Shown: positions 55,684 through 64,000, counted from the stretch's first letter. The stretch: 64,000 nt of DNA from Onishia taeanensis (GCF_003268885.1 NZ_QLSX01000012.1:1-64000), one strand, 5' to 3'. Notes: generated by a model from the sequence alone, not told the origin. Numbers and translations: made by a program.

Positions 55684-58626
55684 CTAGTCGGTGTCGATGG
55701 TGACGATCACCCGCACCGCATCCAGGCGCAGCCGGGTGCCTTCGATGGCGCTGTCCAGTGTGGCCCGGGTATCGGCGAGGGCCTTCAGCTCATCCTCGCG
55801 TACCGCCGGGTTGTGACGGGATAGCGCCTTGAGGCGAGAAAGCTCGCCGTCCAGGGTCTCGCGCATGCGGGTCTGGGCGGCCTCGACGATGCTCGGCAGT
55901 TCCCGTTCGGCTTCCTGCTCGCCCTGGGTCAAGAGCTCTCGCAGCTGATCGTGGCGGTCCTTGATCAGGTCGCGGGCCACCGCTTTCTTGACCTTGGTTA
56001 GGTTCTTGGCGAGCCCACCGAAGGAGACCTTCGACGACAGGTTGTTGCCGGTTTCGTCGAGCAGTACGCGCACCGCGGTGGCCGGCAGGAAGCGGTTGAT
56101 GTGCAGCTTCTTGGGCGCCGGGCAGTGGGTGCGGAAGACCAGCTCGGTCATCAGACGGCCGCCGGGAATCGCCGGGTGCTTGAGCAGGGCCAGCGCCGTG
56201 TTGCCCATGTTGCCATCGAGCTGACGGCCCATCATCTCGCGCACCAGTGGGTGCTCCCAGGACAGATGCTGAACGTCGTCCCGGGCCAGGGCTTTGCTGC
56301 GGGACAGGGTGGCCGAAAAGCCGTCTTCGCCCTTCACCAGCCCCGGCAGGCCGTCGAGCATCTGCGGGCTCGGCTGCAGGTGCACAATCTCGCCGCCGAG
56401 TTCCTGGCTGTCGACGCCGAAGATATCCAACGCCTGTTCCAGATAGCGGGGCAGCGCCTTGTCATCGTCAAGCTCACGAATCGCCTCGATCACCTTGGCG
56501 GCGCGCGCCGGGCGGCAGGCGTTGTGCTCGAGCAGGCGGTTGCGACCGGCCTCGCGCTCCTTGAGCTTGGTCTCGAACAGCGCGCGGGTCTCGGTGATCA
56601 GCTCCTCGAGGCCTTCCTCGTCGAGCAGCGCCTCGGCCAGCTCGTCGCCGAAGGCGTCGAACAGCTCGCTGCCGATCCCGTGGGGGGCGCTGAAGGCGTC
56701 CATCCCTTCCCGGTACCAGCGCAGCAGGCGGGCGCCGGGGCTCTGTTCGAAGACCGGCACATGCAGCTGGATGGTGTGCTGCTGGCCGATGCGATCCAGG
56801 CGGCCGATGCGCTGTTCGAGCTGATCAGGATGCTGGGGCAGGTCGAACATCACCAGGTGCCGGCAGAACTGGAAGTTGCGGCCCTCGGAGCCGATCTCCG
56901 AGCACACCAGCACCTGGCAGCCGTCTTCGGTGTCGGCGAAGGCGGCCGCGGCGCGGTCGCGCTCGACCAGAGTCAGGCCCTCGTGGAACACCGGTGCATG
57001 CACGCCGCCCAGCACCCGCAAGCCTTCGGCGAGCTCGAGGGCGGTGTCGCGGTCATGGGCGATGACCAGCATCTTGTCGTCGCCGACCTCGGTGAGCTGC
57101 TCGAGCAGCCAGGTCACTCGGGGATCGAACTGCCACCAGGGCTCGGCGTTGAGCGGGTCCTCGCCCAGCGCCCGGTACATGGCGTCTGGATAGATCAGCA
57201 CGTCAGGGTGATCGAGCCCGGTTTCGATCAACAGCTCGTCGAGGTAGTCCTCGTCGCGTTCGATTCGGCGCAGCACCCGGCGATAGGCCGAAGGCTGGGC
57301 GAGCTCGCTGACGTGCAGCTCGCGAGCCGGGAAACCGCCGACGTGACGGCGGCTGTTGCGGAACATCACCCGGCCGGTGCCATGGCGATCGAGCAGTTGC
57401 TCGGTGAGCTGGCGCCGGGCGGCCTCGCGCTGGGCGTCGTCGCTCTCCGGCTCGACCAGGGTATCGAGCAGGGCCTGGCTGTCGGCGTCGTCGATCACCG
57501 CGTCGATCCGTGCCCGTGCGGCGTCGCCCTCGGCTGCGGTGGCGGCGGGCAGCGTCTCCAGGGCATCGATGGCTTCGGCCACCTGCACGTAGCCGGCCTC
57601 CTCGGCCTTGAAGCGCTCGAGGTCCTGATAGCGGTCCGGGTCGAGCAGGCGCAGCCGTGCGAAGTGGCTCTCAAGGCCCATCTGCTCGGGGGTAGCAGTC
57701 AGCAGCAGCACGCCGTCGATGGTCCTCGACAGGCGCTCGACGCAGCTATAGCCGGGGCCCTGTTCGTCCGGGGTCCAGTCCAGGTGATGGGCCTCGTCGA
57801 CGATCAGCATGTCCCATTCGCAGGCCTCGGCCTGGGCCTGACGGTGCGGGTTGTTGAACAACCACTGCTGGCTCGCCAGCACCAGTTGGCCGGTCTCGAA
57901 GGGATTGCCTTCGCTGTGGGCCTGGCTCTGGTGCTCGTCGAGCAGGGTGACATTGAGGGCGAAGCGGCGCAGCAACTCGACCAGCCACTGGTGCGTGAGG
58001 CTGTCCGGTACCAGGATAAGCGCACGTTCGGCGCGGCCGGTGAGCAGCAGCCGGTGCAGAATCAGGCCGGCTTCGATGGTCTTGCCCAGGCCCACTTCGT
58101 CGGCCAGCAGCACCCGGGGGGCGTGGCGGTTGGTGATCTCGTCGGCGATGTAGAGCTGGTGATCGATCAGGTCGACCTTGGGGCCGGCGAGACCCAGCGC
58201 CGGGTTCTGCTCGATGCGATTGTGGTGGTGCAGGGTGCGAAAGCGCAGGTTGAACCAGTCGTTGCGGTCGACCTGGCCGGTCAGCAGGCGGTCCCGGGCC
58301 TGGTCGAACTGCATGGTGTCGGCCAACTGGGCTTCGGGCAGTTCGCGCAGCTGGCCTTGGTCGTCCTCGCCGATATAGACGATCAGGCCGCGCTCTTCCT
58401 TGCTGTCGTCGACCAGCATCTGCCAGCCCTCGGCGGACTGGATGCGGTCGCCGCTGCCGAAGGCCACGCGGGTCAGGGGGGCCTGGCGCACGCTGTAGGT
58501 GCGTGTTTCCTCGCTGGCGGCAAACAGCACGGTGACGGTACGGAAATCGCAGTTCAGGACGGTGCCCAGGCCCAGCTCGGCTTCGCCGTCGCTGATCCAG
58601 CGCTGGCCGGGAGAAAATTCGCTCAT
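55684..58626 (-). CDS. rapA: RNA polymerase-associated ATPase RapA
   Basis: RapA is a Swi2/Snf2-type ATPase that binds RNA polymerase and frees it from stalled post-termination complexes. The 980-residue protein has an N-terminal Tudor-like region (GQRWISDGEAELGLG), then the helicase core: LLADEVGLGKTIEAG (Walker A), VDEAHH (Walker B), LLTATPEQ, and the second half with CSEIGSEGRNFQF and QRIGRLDRIGQ. Length is close to E. coli RapA (968). The start at 58626 gives MSEFSPGQRW after CGAGG; an upstream in-frame Met is less likely. Confidence 0.97.
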   Translation of the reverse strand: MSEFSPGQRWISDGEAELGLGTVLNCDFRTVTVLFAASEETRTYSVRQAPLTRVAFGSGDRIQSAEGWQMLVDDSKEERGLIVYIGEDDQGQLRELPEAQLADTMQFDQARDRLLTGQVDRNDWFNLRFRTLHHHNRIEQNPALGLAGPKVDLIDHQLYIADEITNRHAPRVLLADEVGLGKTIEAGLILHRLLLTGRAERALILVPDSLTHQWLVELLRRFALNVTLLDEHQSQAHSEGNPFETGQLVLASQQWLFNNPHRQAQAEACEWDMLIVDEAHHLDWTPDEQGPGYSCVERLSRTIDGVLLLTATPEQMGLESHFARLRLLDPDRYQDLERFKAEEAGYVQVAEAIDALETLPAATAAEGDAARARIDAVIDDADSQALLDTLVEPESDDAQREAARRQLTEQLLDRHGTGRVMFRNSRRHVGGFPARELHVSELAQPSAYRRVLRRIERDEDYLDELLIETGLDHPDVLIYPDAMYRALGEDPLNAEPWWQFDPRVTWLLEQLTEVGDDKMLVIAHDRDTALELAEGLRVLGGVHAPVFHEGLTLVERDRAAAAFADTEDGCQVLVCSEIGSEGRNFQFCRHLVMFDLPQHPDQLEQRIGRLDRIGQQHTIQLHVPVFEQSPGARLLRWYREGMDAFSAPHGIGSELFDAFGDELAEALLDEEGLEELITETRALFETKLKEREAGRNRLLEHNACRPARAAKVIEAIRELDDDKALPRYLEQALDIFGVDSQELGGEIVHLQPSPQMLDGLPGLVKGEDGFSATLSRSKALARDDVQHLSWEHPLVREMMGRQLDGNMGNTALALLKHPAIPGGRLMTELVFRTHCPAPKKLHINRFLPATAVRVLLDETGNNLSSKVSFGGLAKNLTKVKKAVARDLIKDRHDQLRELLTQGEQEAERELPSIVEAAQTRMRETLDGELSRLKALSRHNPAVREDELKALADTRATLDSAIEGTRLRLDAVRVIVTIDTD

Positions 58627-58815
58627 GCTGCCTCGGATACTGAAAGGGTCGATGCGCACGCAGCCGGCACAAAGCGGCCGACGACGACAGGGCGCGGTAT
58701 CTTACAGCAAAGCGGGGCGCGGCTTAAGTAGGTAAGGCGTCAGCCGGGAAGACGATGGCCGCATGTCAGTGACGTCATGCGGCCCTGGGGATGAACGAGT
58801 GGGCAGAGCGAGCGT

Positions 58816-59613
58816 TCAGCGCGTCGTCCAGGCGTCGAGCTGGGCCCTGGTGAGTTCGCCCACATGACGTTCGATCAGCCGGCCGTCGGCATTGAAGTAG
58901 AGGCTGGTGGGCAGTCCCGGCGACTCGGCGATCACGCCCAGGCGCTGCTGCGGGTCGAGCAGGGCCTGGTCGAAGCTGAGGTTGTTATCGTCCAGGTAGC
59001 GCACGACCTGAAGGAGCTCTTCCCCTTGATTGGCGGCGACCACGGTGATGTCATCGCGACTGGCCACCTCAGCGAGTAGCGGCATCTCGCGCAGGCAGGG
59101 CGGACACCAGGTGGCCCACAGATTGATCAGCACCGGCTGGCCGCTGAGCGACTCCAGTGCGATGGGCTCGCCGTCGAGATTCTCAAGCGTCAGCTCAGGC
59201 AGCCTTTGCAGGGTGGCGCTCGACCCCAGCGGATTCCAGCCGACCAGTGCCAGCCACAGCACCGAGCAGCCGAGCAGCAGCGCCAGGCCGCCCAACATGC
59301 GCCCCATGTGGTCACGCAGCGTCCAGGCCGTCCAGACGCTGGCGGCGGCGAGCCCCGCCAGGCCCAGATAACCTGGCTGCCAGAACTTGAGGGCATCCAG
59401 CGGTGCTGTGGCGAAGCTGTCGAGGTGCGTGAGCACATGCCCCAGGCGCGCCGCGACCAGCCAACTGAGCAGCAGGCCATTGAACCAGCGGGTATGAGCG
59501 CGCCGCGGCAGGCCCAGCAGCACCAGGCTGAGGACCAGCAGAACAAGAGCCGCCGTCAGCGCATAGAGGCGCGGCAGCGAGATCAACAGCGGACCGAGGG
59601 CCAGGGCATCCAT
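58816..59613 (-). CDS. Lgt-like membrane domain fused to a TlpA/ResA-type thioredoxin domain
   Basis: A 265-residue membrane-anchored thiol-disulfide reductase. Residues about 11-35, 43-60, 80-98 and 105-125 form membrane helices. The segment AARLGHVLTHLDSFATAPLD-ALKFWQPGYLGLAG recalls prolipoprotein diacylglyceryl transferase (Lgt), but the catalytic His of its HGG motif is missing, so this part is probably structural. The C-terminal periplasmic thioredoxin domain has WATWCPPC (Cys170, Cys173) and the cis-Pro GLPTS. ATG at 59613 has GGAG 9 nt upstream. A 9-bp hairpin (58757-58784) follows the gene. Confidence 0.85.
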   Translation of the reverse strand: MDALALGPLLISLPRLYALTAALVLLVLSLVLLGLPRRAHTRWFNGLLLSWLVAARLGHVLTHLDSFATAPLDALKFWQPGYLGLAGLAAASVWTAWTLRDHMGRMLGGLALLLGCSVLWLALVGWNPLGSSATLQRLPELTLENLDGEPIALESLSGQPVLINLWATWCPPCLREMPLLAEVASRDDITVVAANQGEELLQVVRYLDDNNLSFDQALLDPQQRLGVIAESPGLPTSLYFNADGRLIERHVGELTRAQLDAWTTR

Positions 59614-59776
59614 GTCGTCGGGCTCCGGTAAGTAGCGAAAAGAAGTTAGCCTACTGCCTGGCCCGATGGCTGTCACGGGGAGGACGGCGTGACCGTCAGT
59701 GGAAAGAGGCGCTGGCTCTTGGCGCAAGGGCAAGAATGGGACAGGATGGCCGCATCCATCTGCCGGAGGCTCCCCG

Positions 59777-60337
59777 ATGCGCCACCTTGTCCCCTTGATT
59801 CTGATCTGCCTGCTTGGCCTGAGTGGCTGCTCCACGCTTTCCTATTCGGTCAGCGAAGACACCCTGCAGCAAGAGCTGACGGCGGCCGTGGAAGGCTTCG
59901 ACCGGGCTCAGCTCAAGGCCGGTTCGCCGCTGTCGCTGAAGCTTACGTCCACCGATCTTGCCGTCGGCCCGGACGGTCGCGACGTGGTGCGCATCGCGGT
60001 CGCCGGTCGCGTCGCCGTCAACGCCTTCGCTTCCAACCTGCCCGCCGATGTGTCGCTGAGTCTTGAGGGCATGCCCTACTACGACAACGATGAGGGGGCG
60101 ATTTACCTGCGTCGCCTGACGCTGCTCGACAGCCGCATCGACGCGCCCTGGCTGCCGGTGGATGTCGCCCCGATCACCGATATGGTGGTGCGCCTGGTCG
60201 CCCAGACCCTGGAGAGCGTACCGGTGTATCGCCTGGACCCGGACGCCATGGGCTGGGGCTGGAAGGAGCGCCTGGCGTCGCGAGCCGTGACGCTGGATAT
60301 CGAGCCCGGCAAGCTGGTGCTGAAGCCGGGGCTTTAG
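59777..60337 (+). CDS. yceB: DUF1439 (YceB-type) lipoprotein
   Basis: A 186-residue putative outer-membrane or periplasmic lipoprotein. Its signal peptide MRHLVPLILICLLGLSGC ends in the lipobox LSGC with Cys18 as the lipidated residue. The mature part (YSVSEDTLQQEL, MPYYDNDEGAIYLRRLTLLDS, LDIEPGKLVLKP) matches E. coli YceB. The function is unknown. GGAGG lies 8 nt before the ATG; upstream in-frame starts would destroy the signal peptide. Confidence 0.88.
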   Translation: MRHLVPLILICLLGLSGCSTLSYSVSEDTLQQELTAAVEGFDRAQLKAGSPLSLKLTSTDLAVGPDGRDVVRIAVAGRVAVNAFASNLPADVSLSLEGMPYYDNDEGAIYLRRLTLLDSRIDAPWLPVDVAPITDMVVRLVAQTLESVPVYRLDPDAMGWGWKERLASRAVTLDIEPGKLVLKPGL

Positions 60338-60478
60338 ACGAGACGAGACAAAACTAGCCAGGCCAGGCCAGCCGCCGCCAAGGCGACGGATTCGGCCGCC
60401 GGCATTGGGTATCATGAGGTGCCACGCGAGGGTGGCGTCTCAGTCGTGACTCTGATTTATCCACACCCCTCACACGAT

Positions 60479-60516
60479 TCAAACGATCCACACCGGGTCA
60501 AACGATCCACACCGGG
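60479..60516. repeat. Perfect 19-bp tandem duplication
   Basis: TCAAACGATCCACACCGGG occurs at 60479-60497 and again, adjoining, at 60498-60516. It ends just before the ribosome-binding site of the small membrane protein gene. Confidence 0.92.
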
Positions 60517-60523
60517 AGCTTCC

Positions 60524-60739
60524 ATGGCCAAGCCTGCCTTCGACATCCTGCGCGCTCTGGCAATAGCGAGTCAGGCCGTTGGTCTGATCGCCGTCATTAC
60601 CCTGGAAACCGTGATGGGCGACGCCGCTCGCCCCTGGCAGGGGCTGACGCTTGGGCTGATGGTCGCGTCAGCACTGGCACTGGCGGTGGCGAGGACCTAT
60701 CGGCGCAATCGTCAGCGCAAGCAGGCGGATCGAGGCTGA
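60524..60739 (+). CDS. Small membrane protein of unknown function
   Basis: A 71-residue protein, MAKPAFDILRALAIASQAVG at the start, with two predicted membrane helices (about 8-26 and 37-55) and a strongly basic C-terminal tail (RTYRRNRQRKQADRG). GGGAG precedes the ATG by 7 nt. I do not recognise a family. A tandem duplication lies in its leader, and a longer in-frame version starting at 60419 would translate that repeat and is less likely. Confidence 0.6.
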   Translation: MAKPAFDILRALAIASQAVGLIAVITLETVMGDAARPWQGLTLGLMVASALALAVARTYRRNRQRKQADRG

Positions 60740-60760
60740 GGGCGGCGCCCAGAGGGGCGT

Positions 60761-61174
60761 TCAGGCGCCCGCGGCGGCGGGCCGGATGCTCACCGGCGCA
60801 CAGCGCCGTGGGTCGATGGTGACCACTTGCAGATGATGCCCCTCGGGCAGTGGACAGCTCAGCACCCGCCAGGCACAGCCCGGGGAACTGCTGCCCTGGC
60901 TCTGGTAGAGGCGGGCGCCGCGGGCGGTCAGGCGTTTACACAGCGCTGGAAAGTCGGCGTCGGGCACTTCGAGGGTCATGCGTCGTGGTGGCGATGGCGT
61001 TTCGCTCATCACCAGCATCAGTACCTGGGTATGCCCTCGGGCATCGCTGCCCAGCTCGAAAACCGCCCCTGTTGGGGTAGCGATCAACAGCGGCAGCAAC
61101 TCACCGAAGGCCAGCGTCAGCGCATCGAGATCACGAACCCTGAGGGTTGCCTTGTCCAGGGATAGTCGCTGCAT
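60761..61174 (-). CDS. Glyoxalase/VOC-like small protein
   Basis: A 137-residue protein that looks like a single VOC (vicinal oxygen chelate) module. It begins MQRLSLDKATLRVRDLDALT, then HTQVLMLVMSETPSPPRRMTLEV, and ends HHLQVVTID, the beta-alpha-beta pattern of that fold. Metal ligands cannot be assigned. The start at 61174 follows AGGTGG; a Met at 61231 is a weaker alternative. The family call is tentative. Confidence 0.55.
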   Translation of the reverse strand: MQRLSLDKATLRVRDLDALTLAFGELLPLLIATPTGAVFELGSDARGHTQVLMLVMSETPSPPRRMTLEVPDADFPALCKRLTARGARLYQSQGSSSPGCAWRVLSCPLPEGHHLQVVTIDPRRCAPVSIRPAAAGA

Positions 61175-61280
61175 CGTGGCCACCTGATTGCCATGTCTAT
61201 GCCATGAGTGTTGCGTACGGCGAGGCGCCATGCCGCTGAATTGTCGCTATGCGTGCGAGTGGTTGGGCCTATCGAGACGC

Positions 61281-61317
61281 AAAAAAGGGCGGTGGCTCAT
61301 GGCCACCGCCCTTTTTT
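61281..61317 (-). terminator. Terminator of dkgB
   Basis: A 16-bp stem (61281-61296 with 61302-61317), six A on one side and six T on the other, loop TCATG. It is efficient in either direction and lies 43 nt beyond the dkgB stop on the minus strand. Confidence 0.9.
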
Positions 61318-61359
61318 ATTTCGTCTACATCTTATCTATGTCGCTGCCGTCCCTCGTGA

Positions 61360-62172
61360 TCAGTCCCAGTCGGGCGCGAAGTCGGGGTTGGCGATGCGCT
61401 CACCCCGGTCGAGCGTCGCGATCTCGTCGAGCTCGTCGTTGTTCAGGGTGATCTTCAGCGCCTCGATGTTGCTCTTGAGGTGATCGGCCTTGGTAGACGA
61501 CGGGAAGGTCACGATATCCAGCGCCTGAAGCCAGGCCAGGGTGACCTGTGCCGGGGTGGCGTCATGGTTCGCGGCGATGCGCTTGAGGGTCTCGTCCTCC
61601 ATCACCTTGCCGACGGCCAGCGGCATGAAGGCGGTGACCGCGATGTCGTGACGCTTGCAGTGCTCCACCAGCGCGCGGTTCTGCAGGAAGGGGTGGACCT
61701 CGATCTGGTTGGTCAGCAGTGCGCCTTCGCCGAGGATATCCACTGCCTGGTCGATCTGCGCCATGGTGAAGTTGGACACGCCGATATGACGGGTCTTGCC
61801 GGCCTTCTGTACCTCGCGCAGAGCGGTGAGGTAATCGCGCATCGGCACCTCATCGTTCGGCGACGGCCAGTGGATCAGCAGCAGGTCGACGTGATCGGTG
61901 CCGAGCTTGTCCAGGCTCTCGTCGACGCTCTTCTTGAGAGCATCGGGAGTGAGCGTGTCGTGCCAGACCTTGGTGGTCAGGAAAATCTCGTCACGCGGCA
62001 CCGAGCTCTCGGCGATCGCCTGGCCGACCTCGGCCTCGTTGCCGTACATCTGGGCGGTATCGATATGGCGATAGCCCAGTTCCAGGGCGTTGCTGACGGC
62101 GCTCTTGAGGGTATCGCCCTTAAGACGGAAGGTGCCGAGCCCGGGATTGGGAATAGCGGTGTGCTGAGTCAT
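61360..62172 (-). CDS. dkgB: Aldo/keto reductase, 2,5-diketo-D-gluconate reductase B type
   Basis: An NADPH-dependent reductase of the AKR5 group; E. coli DkgB reduces 2,5-diketo-gluconate and aldehydes such as methylglyoxal. The 270-residue protein is close to E. coli DkgB throughout (FGLGTFRLK-like start, LLIHWPSPNDEV, ATPAQV). The catalytic tetrad Asp38, Tyr43, Lys68 and His101 is present. A terminator follows. The physiological substrate here is unknown. Confidence 0.93.
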   Translation of the reverse strand: MTQHTAIPNPGLGTFRLKGDTLKSAVSNALELGYRHIDTAQMYGNEAEVGQAIAESSVPRDEIFLTTKVWHDTLTPDALKKSVDESLDKLGTDHVDLLLIHWPSPNDEVPMRDYLTALREVQKAGKTRHIGVSNFTMAQIDQAVDILGEGALLTNQIEVHPFLQNRALVEHCKRHDIAVTAFMPLAVGKVMEDETLKRIAANHDATPAQVTLAWLQALDIVTFPSSTKADHLKSNIEALKITLNNDELDEIATLDRGERIANPDFAPDWD

Positions 62173-62255
62173 GCAACCTCCGTGACAGTGATGAAGATTC
62201 GGGCTTGGCGAGTACCTCTCGCCATGCTCGATAGCTGACTAATAAATCTTGGGAT

Positions 62256-62282
62256 CATCCCGCCGGATTCAAGGGCGGGATG
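62256..62282 (-). terminator. Hairpin after the DJ-1/PfpI gene
   Basis: CATCCCGCC (62256-62264) pairs with GGCGGGATG (62274-62282), a 9-bp perfect stem with no T tract on the minus strand. It lies 29 nt beyond the stop and is a weak terminator candidate. Confidence 0.5.
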
Positions 62283-62310
62283 AGACGCGTCGATGACGGC
62301 GCGTGGCGAC

Positions 62311-62997
62311 TCAGAGGCCGAGAGCCTCGAGCAGCACCTTGGCCACTGGCTCGGAGGAGGGCGGGTTCTGGCCAGTGATCAGACGGCCATCCCGGCGAGT
62401 GTAGGGAGTGAAGTCGTCGGCCTTGGAGTAAATGCCGCCGCAGCCGATCAGCGCATCCTCGACTAGTTGCGGAACGATCTCGGTCAGGCCTACGGCGTCT
62501 TCCTCGCCATTAGTGAACCCGGTGACCTCGCGGCCCTTAACCAGCGGCGCGCCTGACTCATCGCGTGCGTTGAGCAGCACGATGGGCGCATGGCAGACCG
62601 CCGCTACCGGCTTCTGCTGAGCCCAGAAGGTCTCGATCAGGCGGATCGAATCTTTATTGTCGACCAGGTCCCACAGCGGGCCGTGGCCGCCCGGATAGAA
62701 GATGGCGTCGAAGTCGTCGGCCTTCATGTCTGACAGGCGGTGCGTGCTGGCCAGCTTGGCGTTGGCCGCATCGTCCTGCTTGAAGCGACGGGTAGCGTCG
62801 GTCTGGCTGTCTTCCGCGTCACTCGTGGGGTCCAGCGGCGGCTGGCCGCCCAGGGGGGATGCCAGGGTCACCTCGGCGCCGGCATCCAGGCAGGCATAGT
62901 AGGGTGCCGCCAGCTCTTCGAGCCAGAAGCCGGTCTTCTTGCCGGTATTGCCGAGACGGTCGTGAGAGGTCAGTACCATCAGAATACGTTTGCTCAT
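62311..62997 (-). CDS. DJ-1/PfpI (class I glutamine amidotransferase-like) protein
   Basis: A 228-residue DJ-1 superfamily protein of the Hsp31-like type, linked in relatives to glyoxalase III activity and electrophile or protein-damage response. The nucleophile elbow AAVCHAP has Cys135 and His136; Glu28 lies in the FWLEEL segment, and YPGGHGPLWD is the oxyanion region. The start at 62997 has AGGAG upstream; a longer in-frame version is unlikely. The neighbouring aldo/keto reductase also fits aldehyde detoxification. Confidence 0.9.
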   Translation of the reverse strand: MSKRILMVLTSHDRLGNTGKKTGFWLEELAAPYYACLDAGAEVTLASPLGGQPPLDPTSDAEDSQTDATRRFKQDDAANAKLASTHRLSDMKADDFDAIFYPGGHGPLWDLVDNKDSIRLIETFWAQQKPVAAVCHAPIVLLNARDESGAPLVKGREVTGFTNGEEDAVGLTEIVPQLVEDALIGCGGIYSKADDFTPYTRRDGRLITGQNPPSSEPVAKVLLEALGL

Positions 62998-63207
62998 GTG
63001 AGGCTCCTGGTGATGGCTTGGAAAACGGTAACAAGTGATGCCTTGCCGCCCTAGGCGGCGAATTAATGATAGCCATCCTAGAGACACAGGCTGTATTCGA
63101 GAACTGATGAATACTGATACAAGATATGCGGTATGTGCATATGCTGAACGGGAACCTGGTCCAGCGTGCGCGCCTGCTCGCGAAGTGCTCTTGAAGGTGG
63201 GTCGACT

Positions 63208-63696
63208 TTACAGCCTCGCCCTGTTGCGGTTGCTGCGAGCCTTGCCAAGCCAGAGCGCCAGCAGGGTCAAGGCCAGGCCGGCAAGCATCAGCGCCCAGAG
63301 GACCAGCAGCGGTATCTCGAGTCCGCCAAGCGGTCCATCCCGGTAGCTGCCGTGCCATAGCGCACCCTGAACCAGCCAGAAGCCCAGGACGCCGATCAGT
63401 GACTGGTGCAGATGGCGTATCAGCACGAACCCCCAGGCCAGGCTCCAGCCAATGGCGGCCACCAGCGGCCCGGCCGCCAGCCAACCCAGGCCCTGTGCCT
63501 GCCAGGTGAGGCCCGCGCCCAGCGACAGCCCGGAGATCAGCGCGGCGATCGCCAGTGAGATCAGACACTCCTTGAGCCAGGCCGGCTGAGGTGAGGCGGT
63601 TGCGGTGGTCGCTGTCGAGGACGCCGTGGCTGTCGAGGAAACGTCGGTTGTCGAGGAAACGTCGGTTGTCGAGAGAGCAAAGGGACGTCGAGCCAT
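63208..63696 (-). CDS. Four-helix membrane protein with repetitive Ser/Thr N-terminus
   Basis: A 162-residue protein. Residues 1-37 are Ser/Thr/Ala-rich and contain the 6-residue unit TDVSST twice, encoded by an 18-bp tandem repeat. Four hydrophobic helices follow (about 41-63, 68-91, 97-113 and 124-150), then a basic tail. AGGTG precedes the ATG. I recognise no family. The low-complexity N-terminus may vary in length between strains. Confidence 0.65.
   Translation of the reverse strand: MARRPFALSTTDVSSTTDVSSTATASSTATTATASPQPAWLKECLISLAIAALISGLSLGAGLTWQAQGLGWLAAGPLVAAIGWSLAWGFVLIRHLHQSLIGVLGFWLVQGALWHGSYRDGPLGGLEIPLLVLWALMLAGLALTLLALWLGKARSNRNRARL
63631..63666. repeat. In-frame 18-bp tandem repeat
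   Basis: TGTCGAGGAAACGTCGGT is present twice without a gap (63631-63648 and 63649-63666), followed by a partial copy TGTCGAG. It lies within the N-terminal codons of the membrane protein gene and adds six residues per copy. Confidence 0.92.
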
Positions 63697-63918
63697 GAAT
63701 CACCTGCCAATGAGCGGATTCCAGAGATTACCCCTACAGGGTCCCCATGAGTATGGCAACGCCAGAGCAGTGATGGGGTCTCAAGCGCAAGCGCGAGGGT
63801 GGCTGTCGGATCGCCATGGGTGAGATACACTCGAAGAGCGCCACCCCGTTGAGAGGTGGTCGGCAAATACGGCAAAACGCTCGTTGGCAAGACAACAATT
63901 CCCTTAAAAGGAGCCGAG

Positions 63919-64000
63919 ATGCAGCCGCTTAGCTATTACTACGTCAATGTACTGGAAGCGATGGAGAAGCCCTGCGACGTTCCCGCCGCGGAGCGCCAGG
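63919..64000 (+). CDS. Start of an unidentified gene, cut by the window end
   Basis: An open frame beginning with ATG after a strong AAAGGAG (63907-63913) runs to the end of the window: MQPLSYYYVNVLEAMEKPCD and seven more residues. Only 27 codons are visible, too few to identify. It diverges from the membrane protein gene. A possible -10 box TACACT lies at 63826-63831. Confidence 0.6.
   Translation, partial: MQPLSYYYVNVLEAMEKPCDVPAAERQ

Noticed and set aside
56101..58731. Open frame of 876 codons antisense to rapA
   Set aside because: Despite its length it lacks any family motif, while the opposite strand encodes full-length RapA with all helicase motifs.

Overview
The window is high-GC, gene-dense gammaproteobacterial chromosome. 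The ribosomal protein and RNA polymerase sequences, the fused str-S10-spc-alpha layout, the uvrA / YajR-type MFS / ssb order downstream and the fabA-fabB pair suggest a Halomonas-like member of the Oceanospirillales. That assignment is an inference from protein similarity and gene order. No 16S sequence is present to test it.

Region 1 (1-3222): the end of an rRNA operon (5S rRNA plus two terminator hairpins), then birA-coaX with overlapping ends, then tRNA-Tyr, tRNA-Gly and tRNA-Thr from a strong promoter and, after a terminator and a new promoter, tRNA-Trp. No tuf copy follows tRNA-Thr. The only tuf in the window is the one after fusA.

Region 2 (3295-33805): the main translation/transcription block on the + strand: secE-nusG, rplKA, rplJL, rpoBC, rpsL-rpsG-fusA-tuf, and the uninterrupted S10, spc and alpha operons ending with rpoA-rplQ. 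Several control elements can be read: an attenuator and two long hairpins between rplL and rpoB, near-identical promoters before rpsL and rpsJ, a terminator after tuf, an alpha-operon promoter and the terminator after rplQ.

Region 3 (33890-44780): uvrA (-), a YajR-like MFS transporter, ssb, a degenerate RmlD-like protein and a PlsC-like acyltransferase (+), then fabA-fabB (-) diverging from a membrane-bound PAS-GGDEF-EAL protein.

Region 4 (44830-54580) is the most interesting part: an eight-gene minus-strand cluster headed by a MerR-family LitR/CarH-type regulator, followed by CPD photolyase, an NTF2-like protein, an SDR, an FAD-dependent amine-oxidase-like protein, DUF1365, a Cfa-like SAM methyltransferase and a DUF2878 membrane protein. 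The last five genes overlap by 4 bp at each junction. The head promoter (TATAAT -10) is covered by TTRTACAARG repeats, and a related repeat array overlaps a second promoter at 54314-54346. The Cfa-like enzyme lacks two of the five bicarbonate-site residues of E. coli Cfa, so it may make a methylated or furan lipid rather than a cyclopropane one. The regulator retains only part of the cobalamin-binding motifs. Together this looks like a light or singlet-oxygen response module for DNA repair and membrane-lipid modification. A CbiX-type chelatase and a renalase-like flavoprotein lie next to it.

Region 5 (54581-64000): housekeeping and accessory genes: a YfcH-type epimerase, rapA, an Lgt-like/TlpA fusion, a YceB-type lipoprotein, small membrane proteins, dkgB, a DJ-1/PfpI protein, and a CDS cut by the window end. 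This part carries several short perfect or near-perfect tandem duplications (16-19 bp).
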